Shown here one piece after another: positions 16,597 to 25,147 of a DNA stretch of 64,000 bases. The DNA is taken from NCBI RefSeq assembly GCF_014646355.1, contig NZ_BMNH01000033.1, forward strand, positions 1 through 64,000, given 5' to 3'. Source of the DNA: Nonomuraea cavernae (GTDB lineage: Bacteria > Actinomycetota > Actinomycetes > Streptosporangiales > Streptosporangiaceae). The notes below the pieces were generated by a model. The model had not been told where the DNA came from and did not search any database. It saw only the letters and a list, made by a program, of their open reading frames with translations. The position numbers and the translations under genes were made by a program. How positions within the stretch are numbered: position 1 is the first letter of the stretch; each line of letters opens with the position of its first letter.

Positions 16597-17545
16597 TCGC
16601 CCGGACGACGTTCCGCCCCCGCCGCGCAAGTCGCCTGAAGCGGGGCTGCCCGCCTGGATGTCCCTCCCCGGGTCCCTCGCCACCACGCAGGAGCCCCTGG
16701 CATCGGAGCCGGACCCGCCCGTGCCGGCGGATCCTGTGCCGACCGTTCCCGTGCCGGACGACTCGGTGCCGGACGACTCGGTGCCGGACGATTCTGTGCC
16801 GGACGTTCCTGCTTTGGGCGATGCTGAGCCTGCCCTGCCCGTGCCGGATGTTTCCGAGCTGGACCGTCCCGAGTCGGGCAGCGGCGCGGAGGCGGGGGAG
16901 AGAGGGCCCCGAGATTCGGCTCCCGGCCTGACCACGACCGGTGCGGCGGCCGAGGGCGCGTGGGGCTCGGCCGCGCCGTCCTCGACGTCCGACGGCGACG
17001 AGAGCCCGGGGTTGAGCGCCGCGCTCGAAGCCATCCTCATGGTCGTGGACGAACCCGTCCCCGAGATCACCCTGGCGCAGGTGCTCGAACGGCCCACCCA
17101 CGAGGTGGTCGCCGCGTTGCGAGCGCTGGCGGCGGAATACACCGAAGCCGGGCGGGGTTTCGATCTGAGAGAAGTGGCGGGCGGCTGGCGCTACTACACG
17201 CGTCCGGCATGCGCGCCGCTGGTCGAGCGGTTCGTCCGCGACGGCCAGCAGACGCGGCTCACACAGGCCGCGCTCGAAACACTCGCGGTCGTGGCCTACC
17301 GGCAACCGGTGAGCCGCGCCCGTGTCGCCGCGGTACGCGGCGTCAACAGCGACGGTGTCATGCGGACACTCGTCGCCAGGGGCCTGGTCGAAGAGGCCGG
17401 CTCCGACCCGGAGAGCCAGGCAGTGCTCTACCGGACAAGCTCATACTTCCTTGAACGTCTGGGACTGAGGGACCTGAGCGAGCTCCCCGAGCTCGCGCCC
17501 TTCCTCCCCGACGACGTGGAAAACCTCGAGGAGACGACAAAGTGA
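16589..17545 (+). CDS. scpB: Segregation and condensation protein B
   Basis: A 318-residue ScpB. Two winged-helix domains occupy residues ~135-318 (LSAALEAILMVVDEPVPE, then LTQAALETLAVVAYRQPVSRARV and the end LGLRDLSELPELAPFLPD). ScpB is usually about 180-220 residues; the extra ~130 N-terminal residues are a Pro/Val/Asp-rich low-complexity region with four tandem VPDDS-type repeats encoded by a 15-base DNA repeat. The ATG at 16589 overlaps the scpA stop by eight bases. The extension may be a flexible linker; its length could vary by repeat slippage. Confidence 0.92.
   Translation: MTDRPDDVPPPPRKSPEAGLPAWMSLPGSLATTQEPLASEPDPPVPADPVPTVPVPDDSVPDDSVPDDSVPDVPALGDAEPALPVPDVSELDRPESGSGAEAGERGPRDSAPGLTTTGAAAEGAWGSAAPSSTSDGDESPGLSAALEAILMVVDEPVPEITLAQVLERPTHEVVAALRALAAEYTEAGRGFDLREVAGGWRYYTRPACAPLVERFVRDGQQTRLTQAALETLAVVAYRQPVSRARVAAVRGVNSDGVMRTLVARGLVEEAGSDPESQAVLYRTSSYFLERLGLRDLSELPELAPFLPDDVENLEETTK
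16751..16810 (+). repeat. 15-base in-frame tandem repeat in scpB
   Basis: Four copies at 16751, 16766, 16781 and 16796. The first two are identical (GTGCCGGACGACTCG) and the last two diverge at the 3' end. Each copy encodes VPDDS or a close variant. Confidence 0.85.
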
Positions 17546-19599
17546 ACAACAGGCGCAGCACCCCGTCCGGTGATGGACGCGGTCGTGGACGCACCGGCGG
17601 CTCCAGCAGCCGTGGCGGGCGTCCCGCCTTCCGCTCGGACGACACCCGTGGCGGCTCCCGCCGCGAGGGCTTCCGTGGCGGTTCCCACCGAGACGACACC
17701 CGCGGCGGACCACGCCGCGACGACAACGACCGCGGCTCGGGCCGCGACTCCAGGGGCGAGTACGGCTCGGGCCGCGACTCGCTCCGTGCCGACCGGGGCG
17801 GTTCGCGCGCCCAGTACGGCGCCTCCGATTCCGGTGGTGGCTCCGACCGTGGCGGCTTCCGCTCCGAGCGGCGTGACGACCGTGGCGGCCAGGGCCGTGA
17901 AGGTTACCGTTCCGAGCGGCGCGACGGCGCCCAGGGGCGTGACGGCCACCGCACCGATCGGCGTGACGACCGCGGCGGGTCTCGTCCGGAGCGGCGTGAC
18001 GGCGGCGAGCGGGGTTCCAGGGGTGAGTACGGTTCGGGCCGTGACTCGTTCCGTGCCGACCGTGGTGGTTCCCGCGCCCGGTACGGCTCCTCGGATTCTC
18101 GGTCGGAGCGTGGTGGTTTCCGTTCTGACCGGCGTGACGACCGTGGCGGTCAGGGCCGTGAAGGTTACCGTTCCGAGCGGCGCGACGGCGCCCAGGGGCG
18201 TGACGACGACCGTGCGGGTTACCGGCCCGAGCGGCGCGACGACCGCGCGGGGTTCCGTTCCCCGAGCGGTGAGGGCTACCGGCCGGAGCGGCGTGACGAT
18301 CGCGGCGGGTCTCGTCCGGAGCGGCGTGACGGCGGCGAGCGGGGTTCCAGGGGTGAGTACGGTTCGGGCCGTGACTCGTTCCGGGCTGACCGTGGTGGTT
18401 CCCGCGCCCGGTACGGCTCCTCCGATTCTCGGTCGGAGCGTGGTGGTTTCCGTTCTGACCGGCGTGACGACCGCGGCGGCCAGGGCCGCGACGGCTACCG
18501 TTCCGACCGGCGTGACGATCGCGACGGCGGCCGTACGGACAGGAGCGGGTTCCGGTCCGAGCGCGGCGGCTACGGCGGCCGCGACCAGGCCCGTGAGGGC
18601 GGCTTCCGGGCCGACCGGAGCGGGCGGCGGGACGACGGCGGCCAGCCGGGCCGCGCACGCTTCGGCAGGTCCGAGGGCGGCCGTGACACGGGCGGGCGAC
18701 GTGACGCCGGCCGGTCGGCCGGGCGTGACGGCGTGCGGACGATCGGCGGATCCAGGAGCGGTGGCTCGCCCGCCGGGGCAGGCCGTGACCGGTTCAAGAC
18801 CGCCCGCCAGCCGATGCGCGACCGCGACTTCTACCCCGAGGGCTACACCGACGAGCGCGACACCACCGAGGTGCCCGACGGCGTGCGGCTGCAGAAGGTG
18901 CTCGCCCAGGCGGGCGTGGCCAGCCGCCGCGCCTGCGAGGAGATGATCGGCGACGGCCGCGTGACCGTCAACGGCCAGGTGGTGCGGAGGTTCGGCGCCA
19001 AGGTCGACCCTGCCGCGCAGGTCATCCACGTCGACGGCAAGCGCATCCCGACCGCGCCCGACCTGGTCTACTACGCCCTGAACAAGCCGATCGGCGTCGT
19101 CTCCACCATGGACGACCCGCAGGGCCGGCCGTGTCTGGCCGACTATGTGGAGGAGCTGGCTCCGAGGCTGTTCCACGTGGGCCGGCTCGACACCGAGACC
19201 GAGGGTTTGCTGCTGCTCACCAACGACGGCGAGCTGGCCAACCGGCTCACCCACCCCAGTTACGGGGTGCAGAAGAAATACTGGGCCAAGGTGCCCGGCC
19301 CGATCCCGCGTGACCTGGGCCGCCGGCTCAAGCAGGGCATCGAGCTGGAAGACGGCCTGGCCAAGGCCGACAGCTTCGCGATCGTGCAGGAGCACGGCCA
19401 GCAGGCGCTGGTCGAGGTGGTGCTGCACGAGGGCCGCAAGCACGTGGTCCGGCGCATGCTCGAAGAGGCGGGCCACCGGGTGATCGACCTGGCGCGGATC
19501 GAGTTCGGGCCGGTGAAGCTGGGCCGTACCAAGCCCGGCACCGTCAGGGCGCTGAGCTTGACGGAGGTCGGCGAGCTTTACGCCGCGGTGAAGTTGTAA
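17542..19599 (+). CDS. 23S rRNA pseudouridine synthase (RluB-type) with long RGG-like extension
   Basis: A 685-residue protein whose C-terminal ~245 residues are a normal RluB/RsuA pseudouridine synthase: S4 domain VRLQKVLAQAGVASRRACEE, core YALNKPIGVVSTM and the catalytic aspartate in HVGRLDTETEGLLLLTNDG, then HEGRKHVVRRML. The first ~430 residues are low-complexity, made of RGG, RDDR, GSRGEYGSGRDS and RSERRD units with long internal duplications. This is strikingly longer than in most homologues and would be disordered and RNA-binding. GTG 17542 overlaps the scpB stop (GTGA). A hairpin terminator follows, ending the parA-scpAB-rluB transcript. Confidence 0.92.
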   Translation: MNNRRSTPSGDGRGRGRTGGSSSRGGRPAFRSDDTRGGSRREGFRGGSHRDDTRGGPRRDDNDRGSGRDSRGEYGSGRDSLRADRGGSRAQYGASDSGGGSDRGGFRSERRDDRGGQGREGYRSERRDGAQGRDGHRTDRRDDRGGSRPERRDGGERGSRGEYGSGRDSFRADRGGSRARYGSSDSRSERGGFRSDRRDDRGGQGREGYRSERRDGAQGRDDDRAGYRPERRDDRAGFRSPSGEGYRPERRDDRGGSRPERRDGGERGSRGEYGSGRDSFRADRGGSRARYGSSDSRSERGGFRSDRRDDRGGQGRDGYRSDRRDDRDGGRTDRSGFRSERGGYGGRDQAREGGFRADRSGRRDDGGQPGRARFGRSEGGRDTGGRRDAGRSAGRDGVRTIGGSRSGGSPAGAGRDRFKTARQPMRDRDFYPEGYTDERDTTEVPDGVRLQKVLAQAGVASRRACEEMIGDGRVTVNGQVVRRFGAKVDPAAQVIHVDGKRIPTAPDLVYYALNKPIGVVSTMDDPQGRPCLADYVEELAPRLFHVGRLDTETEGLLLLTNDGELANRLTHPSYGVQKKYWAKVPGPIPRDLGRRLKQGIELEDGLAKADSFAIVQEHGQQALVEVVLHEGRKHVVRRMLEEAGHRVIDLARIEFGPVKLGRTKPGTVRALSLTEVGELYAAVKL
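17871..18500 (+). repeat. Long in-frame duplications in the rluB-like gene
   Basis: About 190 bases from 17971 recur nearly unchanged from 18301 (offset 330 bases, 110 codons). A further ~70 bases from 17871 recur from 18132 (offset 261 bases, 87 codons). All offsets keep frame, so the arginine/glycine-rich region has grown by unequal recombination or slippage. Confidence 0.85.
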
Positions 19600-19613
19600 C
19601 CTGGCAGGACGCA

Positions 19614-19642
19614 GGAGCCCGTGCGGAGGCCGCACGGGCTCC
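19614..19642 (+). terminator. Strong hairpin terminator after rluB-like gene
   Basis: A perfect 13-base stem (GGAGCCCGTGCGG, 19614-19626, with 19630-19642) has a three-base AGG loop and starts 15 bases after the stop codon. It is followed by the ribosome site of aroH. Confidence 0.7.
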
Positions 19643-19666
19643 ACCGCTTATGGAGGGACGGTTCAG

Positions 19667-20026
19667 ATGGTTCGGGCGATCCGCGGGGCGATCCAGGTGG
19701 CCGCCGACGACCGTGACTCGATCATCGAGGGGACCACCGTGCTGGTCTCCGAGCTGATGGAGCGCAACCAGCTGACCACCGACGACGTGATCAGCGTGCT
19801 GTTCACCGCGACGCCCGATCTGACGGCCGAGTTCCCGGCGCTGGCGGCCCGCAAGCTCGGCTTCCACGATGTGCCGTTGATCTGCTGCACCGAGATCGAC
19901 GTGCCAGGGGCGCTGCCCCGGGTGGTCCGGCTGATGGCCCACGTGGAGACCGACCGGCCGCGGGCCGAGATCCAGCACGTCTATCTGCGAGGCGCCGTCG
20001 CCCTGCGCCAGGACATCGCCCAGTAG
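19667..20026 (+). CDS. aroH: Chorismate mutase, AroH class
   Basis: A 119-residue monofunctional chorismate mutase of the Bacillus AroH type (trimeric pseudo-barrel, family length 115-127). Visible features are VRAIRGAIQVAADD with the active-site Arg, VISVLFTATPDLTAEFPALAAR, the Cys/Glu-containing VPLICCTEIDVPGALPR and the C-terminal HVYLRGAVALR with active-site Tyr and Arg. It converts chorismate to prephenate for Tyr and Phe synthesis. ATG 19667 is preceded by GGAGGG. The prephenate dehydrogenase gene follows, so the two form a tyrosine-synthesis pair. Confidence 0.94.
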   Translation: MVRAIRGAIQVAADDRDSIIEGTTVLVSELMERNQLTTDDVISVLFTATPDLTAEFPALAARKLGFHDVPLICCTEIDVPGALPRVVRLMAHVETDRPRAEIQHVYLRGAVALRQDIAQ

Positions 20027-20108
20027 GGACGACGGCTTCAGTCGTCGACCAACGTCAGGCAGCATGAGCTGCACCACCCAAACAAGACCGAAAAATCAGG
20101 ACATCGAC

Positions 20109-21197
20109 ATGGCCTCCGCACTCCGTACCGTGCTGGTAGTCGGCACCGGTCTCATCGGCACCTCCGTCGCCCTGGCCCTGCGCCAGCACGACGTCCGCGT
20201 GCTGCTCGCCGACCGGGACCAGGCGGCGGTGCGGCTGGCGCGGGAGCTGGGCGCGGGCGAGGACTGGCAGCCGGAGAGCGGCCCGAGGGCCGACCTCGCG
20301 GTGATCTCGGTGCCGCCCGCCCACGTGGCCACCGAGCTGCTCGACCTCCAGCAGCGCGACGCCGCCGCCTACTACACCGACGTGGCCAGTGTGAAGGCCG
20401 AGCCCATCCACCGGGCCGCCCAGCTCGACTGCGACCTGCGCACCTACGTCGCCTCGCACCCGCTGGCCGGACGGGAGAGGTCGGGTCCTGGCGCGGCCAG
20501 GGCCGACCTCTTCCTCGGCCGCCCATGGGCTCTGTGCCCCACGCCGGAGGCCGCGCCCGAGGCCAGAGCCGCCGTGCTGCGCCTGGTCGAGCTCTGCGGC
20601 GGCAACCCGGTCGTGGTGGACGCCGCCGAACACGACCGGGCCGTGGCCGTCGTCTCCCACGCCCCTCACGTGGCCGCCTCGGCCGTGGCGGCCCGCCTGG
20701 CAGACGCGCCCGAGGTCGCGCTCGGCCTGGCCGGGCAGGGCGTCAGAGACGTCACCAGGATCGCGGGCAGCGACCCCGGCCTGTGGCTCGGCATCCTGTC
20801 CGGCAACGCGGCCCCGGTCGCCGAGGTGCTGGAGGCGGTCTCCCGCGACCTCGCCGAGGCCGCGACCGCGCTGCGCTCCCTGGCAGGCGGCGACGGCACG
20901 GCCACCGACGACATCACCCACCTGCTCAAGCGCGGCGTCGCGGGCCACGACCGCATTCCCGGCAAGCACGGCGGCCCGGCGCCCGCCTACGTGGTGGTCC
21001 AGGTCGTCATCGGCGACCGCCCCGGCCAGCTGGCCCGCCTGTTCCAGGTCTGCGACGAGGTCGGCGTCAACGTCGAGGACGTCCGGCTGGAGCACGCTCC
21101 CGGCCTGCCCCTGGGCATCGCCGAGCTGTCCGTGCAGCCCGACGCGGCGGCCGTGCTCTCCCAGGCCCTGCGGGAGCGCGGCTGGCAGGTCCCCTGA
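20109..21197 (+). CDS. Prephenate dehydrogenase with ACT domain
   Basis: A 362-residue TyrA. The NAD(P) fold begins VVGTGLIGTSVALAL; the dehydrogenase domain carries SVKAEPI, ASHPLAGRERSG (substrate His) and ISGN-like LWLGILSGNAAPV. The last ~70 residues form an ACT domain (AYVVVQVVIGDRPGQLARLF) that probably binds tyrosine for feedback inhibition. It oxidatively decarboxylates prephenate to 4-hydroxyphenylpyruvate. The ATG at 20109 is chosen because the conserved fold begins at once; an in-frame ATG at 20064 would add 15 residues and neither start has a strong ribosome site. Confidence 0.92.
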   Translation: MASALRTVLVVGTGLIGTSVALALRQHDVRVLLADRDQAAVRLARELGAGEDWQPESGPRADLAVISVPPAHVATELLDLQQRDAAAYYTDVASVKAEPIHRAAQLDCDLRTYVASHPLAGRERSGPGAARADLFLGRPWALCPTPEAAPEARAAVLRLVELCGGNPVVVDAAEHDRAVAVVSHAPHVAASAVAARLADAPEVALGLAGQGVRDVTRIAGSDPGLWLGILSGNAAPVAEVLEAVSRDLAEAATALRSLAGGDGTATDDITHLLKRGVAGHDRIPGKHGGPAPAYVVVQVVIGDRPGQLARLFQVCDEVGVNVEDVRLEHAPGLPLGIAELSVQPDAAAVLSQALRERGWQVP

Positions 21198-21332
21198 CGC
21201 CGGACGTCACCTCCCGACATGTACGCCGTGAGCGGCGGCGCCGAAGATCGGAATGCGCGAGCCCGGCCGGGCGGAGTGCCGGGAGGCGGTAGCCTCTTGA
21301 GGTTGGGTAAAGAACGTGGAGAAGGAGAGCCC

Positions 21333-22049
21333 GTGGCCGGTCTGGTCATCGCCATGGACGGCCCCTCGGGGTCCGGCAAGTCGAGCGCGTCGCGCGGGGT
21401 CGCCAGGGCGCTCGGCCTGCGCTACCTGGACACCGGGGCGATGTACCGCGCGATGACCTGGTGGATGCTGCGGCAGGGCGTCGATCTGGCCGACTCCGAC
21501 GCGATCGTGGCCAGGGCGGCCGAGCCCGAGATCGTCTCCGGCACCGACCCCGGCGGGCCCACCATCCACGTCGACGGCATCGACGTGGCGGGTCCGATCA
21601 GGGAGACCGAGGTCACCGCCTCGGTCTCGGTCGTCGCGGCGGTGCCCGAGGTGCGTTCGCGTCTCGTGGCGCTCCAGCGGGAGATCATCGGCGACGGTGA
21701 CATCGTGGTCGAAGGCCGCGACATCGGCACGGTGGTCGCCCCCGACGCGACGCTCAAGATCTACCTGACGGCCAGCGCCGAGGCCCGCGCCCGGCGCCGG
21801 CACGCGGAGCTGGCCGGCACCACGGTGGAGGCCCAGCAGGCCGCGATGGCCAGGCGCGACACAATCGACTCCACGCGCCGGGCAGACCCACTCTCGATGG
21901 CGGCTGGCGCCGTCGAGCTCGACACCACCGCGCTCAACCTCGAAGAGGTCATCGCGGAGGTGCTGAGGCTGGCCGAGGCACGACGAGGCTCCGGCGCCAA
22001 GGGCGACGGATCCCGGAGTGACACCGGCCATACATACGAGCGCACCTGA
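21333..22049 (+). CDS. cmk: Cytidylate kinase
   Basis: A 238-residue (d)CMP kinase. The P-loop is AMDGPSGSGKSSASRGVA at the N-terminus, followed by YLDTGAMYRAMTW, VVEGRDIGTVVAPDA (nucleotide-binding Arg-Asp), and the lid DSTRRADPLSMA. It phosphorylates CMP and dCMP using ATP. The GTG at 21333 follows GGAG (21324-21327) and begins the conserved domain; the longer upstream frame has no ribosome site. The cmk-der pair is conserved in actinobacteria. Confidence 0.94.
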   Translation: MAGLVIAMDGPSGSGKSSASRGVARALGLRYLDTGAMYRAMTWWMLRQGVDLADSDAIVARAAEPEIVSGTDPGGPTIHVDGIDVAGPIRETEVTASVSVVAAVPEVRSRLVALQREIIGDGDIVVEGRDIGTVVAPDATLKIYLTASAEARARRRHAELAGTTVEAQQAAMARRDTIDSTRRADPLSMAAGAVELDTTALNLEEVIAEVLRLAEARRGSGAKGDGSRSDTGHTYERT

Positions 22050-22078
22050 GGGTGCGGGACTCCTAAGGATGAGACAAC

Positions 22079-23479
22079 GTGTCAACGGGGGATTGGGTCG
22101 AGGCTGAGCTCGACGATCTCGAGATTTCCGGAGAGCCGGCCGACACCGGCCCGGTTCCGGTCGTGGCCATCGTCGGGCGGCCTAACGTCGGCAAGTCCAC
22201 GCTGGTCAACCGCATCATCGGCCGCCGCGAGGCGGTCGTCGAGGATGTGCCGGGCGTGACCCGCGACCGGGTCACCTACGACGCCAACTGGCGCGGCCGG
22301 CGCTTCACCGTCGTCGACACGGGCGGCTGGGACCCTGACGCCACCGGCATGAACCTCCGCATCGCGGAGCAGGCCCAGGTCGCCGTCGAGCTGGCCGACG
22401 TGATCGTGTTCGTGGTCGACGCGACCGTGGGCGCGACCGACGCCGACGAGATCGTGGGCTCCGTGCTGCGCCAGTCCGGCAAGCCGGTCATCCTGGCCGC
22501 CAACAAGGTCGACAACCAGCAGCTGGAGCTGGAGGCGTCCTCCCTGTGGGGGCTCGGCCTCGGCGAGCCCCAGCCGGTCTCCGCCCTGCACGGCCGCTCC
22601 AGCGGCGACCTGCTCGACGTGGTGCTCGACGCGCTGCCCGAGACGCCGCAGGTGACCTTCGGGGCCGAGCGCGGCCCCTACCGGGTGGCGCTGCTCGGCA
22701 AGCCCAACGTCGGCAAGTCCTCGTTGCTCAACAAGCTCGCCGGCGAGGAGCGGGTGCTGGTCGACCCGATGGCGGGCACCACCCGTGACCCGGTCGACGA
22801 GCTGATCGAGCTCGGTGGCCGGACGTGGCGGTTCGTCGACACGGCCGGCATCCGGCGGCGCGACCGCGAGCTGCAGGGCGCCGACTACTACGCGGCCATG
22901 CGCACCAGGGCCGCGCTGGAGCGCTCGGAGGTGGCGATCGTGCTGATCGACGCCAGCGAGCCGCTCACCGAGCAGGACCTCCGCATCATCAGCCTGGTGA
23001 TCGAGTCGGGCCGGGCCATGGTGGTCGCGTTCAACAAGTGGGACCTGGTCGACGAGGACCGCCGCCACTACCTGGAGAAGGAGATCGACAGGCAGCTCGT
23101 CCGCACCCCGTGGGCGCTGCGGGTCAACATCTCCGCCAAGACCGGCCGCCACATGGACCGGTTGGTCCCGGCCCTGGAAAGGGCCCTGGAGTCGTGGTCG
23201 ACGCGGGTGCCGACGGCCAGGCTCAACGCGTTCCTCACCGAGCTGGTGCAGCAGACGCCGCCGCCGGTCCGGGGCGGCAAGCAGCCCAAGATCCTGTTCG
23301 CCACCCAGGCGTCGGTCGAGCCGCCCAAGTTCGTGCTGTTCACCTCGGGCTGGCTGGAGGACACCTACCGCCGGTTCGTCGAGCGCCGCATCCGCGAGGA
23401 GTTCGGCTTCGCCGGGTCGCCGATCGAGGTGACCATGAAGATCCGCGAGAAGCGCAAGGGCGGCCAGGCCAGGAAGTAG
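22079..23479 (+). CDS. der: Ribosome biogenesis GTPase Der (EngA)
   Basis: A 466-residue double-GTPase. G1 motifs GRPNVGKST (first domain, residue ~28) and GKPNVGKSS (second, ~205) are both intact, with DTGGW and DTAGI G3 motifs and NKVD / NKWD G4 motifs. A C-terminal KH-like domain (LVQQTPPPVRGGKQPKILF to residue 466) binds the 50S subunit. The GTG at 22079 follows AAGGA (22064-22068). It is 29 bases after cmk, so the two are co-transcribed. Essential in 50S assembly. Confidence 0.95.
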   Translation: MSTGDWVEAELDDLEISGEPADTGPVPVVAIVGRPNVGKSTLVNRIIGRREAVVEDVPGVTRDRVTYDANWRGRRFTVVDTGGWDPDATGMNLRIAEQAQVAVELADVIVFVVDATVGATDADEIVGSVLRQSGKPVILAANKVDNQQLELEASSLWGLGLGEPQPVSALHGRSSGDLLDVVLDALPETPQVTFGAERGPYRVALLGKPNVGKSSLLNKLAGEERVLVDPMAGTTRDPVDELIELGGRTWRFVDTAGIRRRDRELQGADYYAAMRTRAALERSEVAIVLIDASEPLTEQDLRIISLVIESGRAMVVAFNKWDLVDEDRRHYLEKEIDRQLVRTPWALRVNISAKTGRHMDRLVPALERALESWSTRVPTARLNAFLTELVQQTPPPVRGGKQPKILFATQASVEPPKFVLFTSGWLEDTYRRFVERRIREEFGFAGSPIEVTMKIREKRKGGQARK

Positions 23480-23529
23480 CCGTCGGTAATGGCGTTGCCG
23501 CCGGTCCTGCCCGGCGGCTAGCATCCCTC

Positions 23530-23770
23530 GCAACACGTAGACGGAGACGAGTAGCCAGGAGCCCGCGCGGGCCGAGAGAGCCGCCGGCAGCTGCGAAGGC
23601 GGCCCCGCGCCCTCCCGGCGAAGACACTCCCGAGTGCGGGGAGGAAATGCCCCGCCGGTCTGACCCCCGTCATCGGGTCCTGGAGGCCGCCTCGGCGGCG
23701 AAAGTGCGGTGGCACCGGGAGTTCCCTTCTCCCCCGCACTCCCAAGGGGTCATGCACTTCCTCATGAGGA
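23530..23770 (+). promoter_or_regulatory. T-box leader (tRNA-Asp sensing) of the second aspS
   Basis: Between der and the AspRS gene lies a T-box RNA. Stem I has an AGTA S-turn (23550-23553) and, on the opposite side, GAA directly followed by GAC (23623-23625) and A, the standard specifier layout; GAC is an Asp codon. The T-box sequence GCGGTGGCACCG spans 23706-23717; its TGGC (23710-23713) pairs with GCCA of tRNA-Asp, whose discriminator base is G. The helix AGTGCGG (23703-23709) with CCGCACT (23734-23740) is the antisequestrator. No U tract follows, and TTCC...GGAG around 23758-23770 can hide the ribosome site, so control is probably translational. Confidence 0.85.
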
Positions 23771-23776
23771 GCTGTG

Positions 23777-25039
23777 ATGATCTCTCGTGTCCTGTCGGCG
23801 GAGCTCGCGGAGCATGCCGGAGAACGAGTGACGATCGCCGGCTGGGTCCATCGCCGCCGGCGACTGAAATCCGTGTCCTTCCTCGTGGTCAAGGACCGCT
23901 CGGGGGTCGCCCAGGTGGTGACGTCCGCGGCCCTGCCCGCCGAGGAGAGCGCCGTGCGGGTCACCGGCACCGTGATGGCCAGTCCGCGCGCGCCTGGCGG
24001 CGCCGAGCTCGTCGAGCCGGAGATCGAGGTGCTGGCCGAGCCGGTCGAGGCGCCGCCGTTCGACCTCTACCGGCCGGTCGTGCCCGCCGCGCTGCCGACG
24101 ATCCTCGACCACGCGCCGGTCGCGCTGCGCCACCCGCTGCTCAGGGCGGCGCCGGAGATCTCGGCGGCCAGTGCCGCGGGGTTCCGGTCCACGCTCGACG
24201 GGCTCGGCTTCACCGAGATCCACACCCCGAAGATCGTCGCCTCGGCCACCGAGTCCGGCGCGAACGTCTTCGGCATCGACTACTTCGGCCGCCCGGCCTA
24301 CCTCGCCCAGTCGCCGCAGTTCTACAAGCAGGCGATGGTCGGCGTGTTCGAGCGGGTCTACGAGGTGGGGCCGGTGTTCCGGGCGGAGCCGCACGACACC
24401 GCCCGGCACCTCGCCCAGTACACCAGTCTCGACGCCGAGCTCGGGTTCGTCCGCGACCATCGCGACGTGATGGCCGTGCTGCGGGAGGTCTTGGCGGGCA
24501 TGCTCGACGCCGTACGGCGCCGCGCCCCTGGAGCCGTGGCCGCCTTGGGCCTCGACCTGCCCGGCGTGCCCGCCGAGATCCCCGCCGTGCACTTCACCGA
24601 GGCGCAGCGGCTGACCGGGCAGGACGAGCCCGACCTGTCGCCGGCCCAGGAGCGGTGGCTCTCGGACTGGGCGCTGCGGGAGCACGGGTCGGAGTTCCTG
24701 TTCGTGACGGGGTACCCGATGGCCAAGCGGCCCTTCTACACCCATCCCGACCCGGACCGACCCGGTTGCTCCAACGGGTTCGACCTGCTGTTCCGGGGGC
24801 TGGAGCTGGTGACGGGCGGTCAGCGGCTGCACCGCCACCAGGACTACCTGGACGCGCTGGCCGCCCGAGGGGAGTGCGCCGAGCCGTACGAGGGCTATCT
24901 GCGGACGTTCGCGTACGGGATGCCGCCGCACGGTGGCTTCGCCATCGGCCTCGAACGCTGGACCGCCCGCCTCACCGGCGCCGCCAACGTCCGCCAGGTC
25001 ACGCTCTTCCCGCGCGACCTGCACCGGCTGACGCCGTAA
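23777..25039 (+). CDS. aspS: Aspartyl-tRNA synthetase, archaeal-type (aspartate--tRNA(Asp/Asn) ligase)
   Basis: A 420-residue class IIb synthetase, much shorter than the ~590-residue bacterial AspRS and lacking its GAD insertion. The OB-fold anticodon domain is VTIAGWVHRRRRLKSVSF; motif 2 is FRAEPHDTARHLAQYTSLDAE split at residues ~205-225; motif 3 is FAIGLERWTARL and the protein ends with the archaeal-type FPRDLHRLTP. Asp-binding GGQRLH is present. It charges tRNA-Asp, and perhaps tRNA-Asn for amidation. The ATG at 23777 is five bases after GAGGAG; GTG 23774 is too close. It is controlled by the T-box leader. It is likely a second AspRS beside the standard one elsewhere. Confidence 0.9.
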   Translation: MISRVLSAELAEHAGERVTIAGWVHRRRRLKSVSFLVVKDRSGVAQVVTSAALPAEESAVRVTGTVMASPRAPGGAELVEPEIEVLAEPVEAPPFDLYRPVVPAALPTILDHAPVALRHPLLRAAPEISAASAAGFRSTLDGLGFTEIHTPKIVASATESGANVFGIDYFGRPAYLAQSPQFYKQAMVGVFERVYEVGPVFRAEPHDTARHLAQYTSLDAELGFVRDHRDVMAVLREVLAGMLDAVRRRAPGAVAALGLDLPGVPAEIPAVHFTEAQRLTGQDEPDLSPAQERWLSDWALREHGSEFLFVTGYPMAKRPFYTHPDPDRPGCSNGFDLLFRGLELVTGGQRLHRHQDYLDALAARGECAEPYEGYLRTFAYGMPPHGGFAIGLERWTARLTGAANVRQVTLFPRDLHRLTP

Positions 25040-25047
25040 CACCATCC

Positions 25048-25086
25048 GGCACGGCAGGGCGCGAGCCATGCGCGCCCTGCCGTGCC
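25048..25086. terminator. Bidirectional hairpin terminator
   Basis: A perfect 16-base stem (GGCACGGCAGGGCGCG, 25048-25063, with 25071-25086) and seven-base loop sits between the convergent AspRS and MFS genes, so it can end both transcripts. Confidence 0.8.
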
Positions 25087-25147
25087 CGCGCCGGGCGTCC
25101 GGCGAAGCGGAGCGGTTACCCGCGGGACGGGCACGCCTGCGGCCGGG

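Noticed and set aside
17428..19644. A 738-codon open frame opposite the rluB-like gene
   Set aside because: It is the GC-rich antisense of an arginine/glycine-repeat gene; it has no start signal or known domain, and the + strand frame carries the conserved enzyme.
20027..20063. GACGAC/GTCGTC hairpin between aroH and the prephenate dehydrogenase gene as terminator
   Set aside because: Only a six-base stem; the two genes belong to one pathway and are probably co-transcribed.
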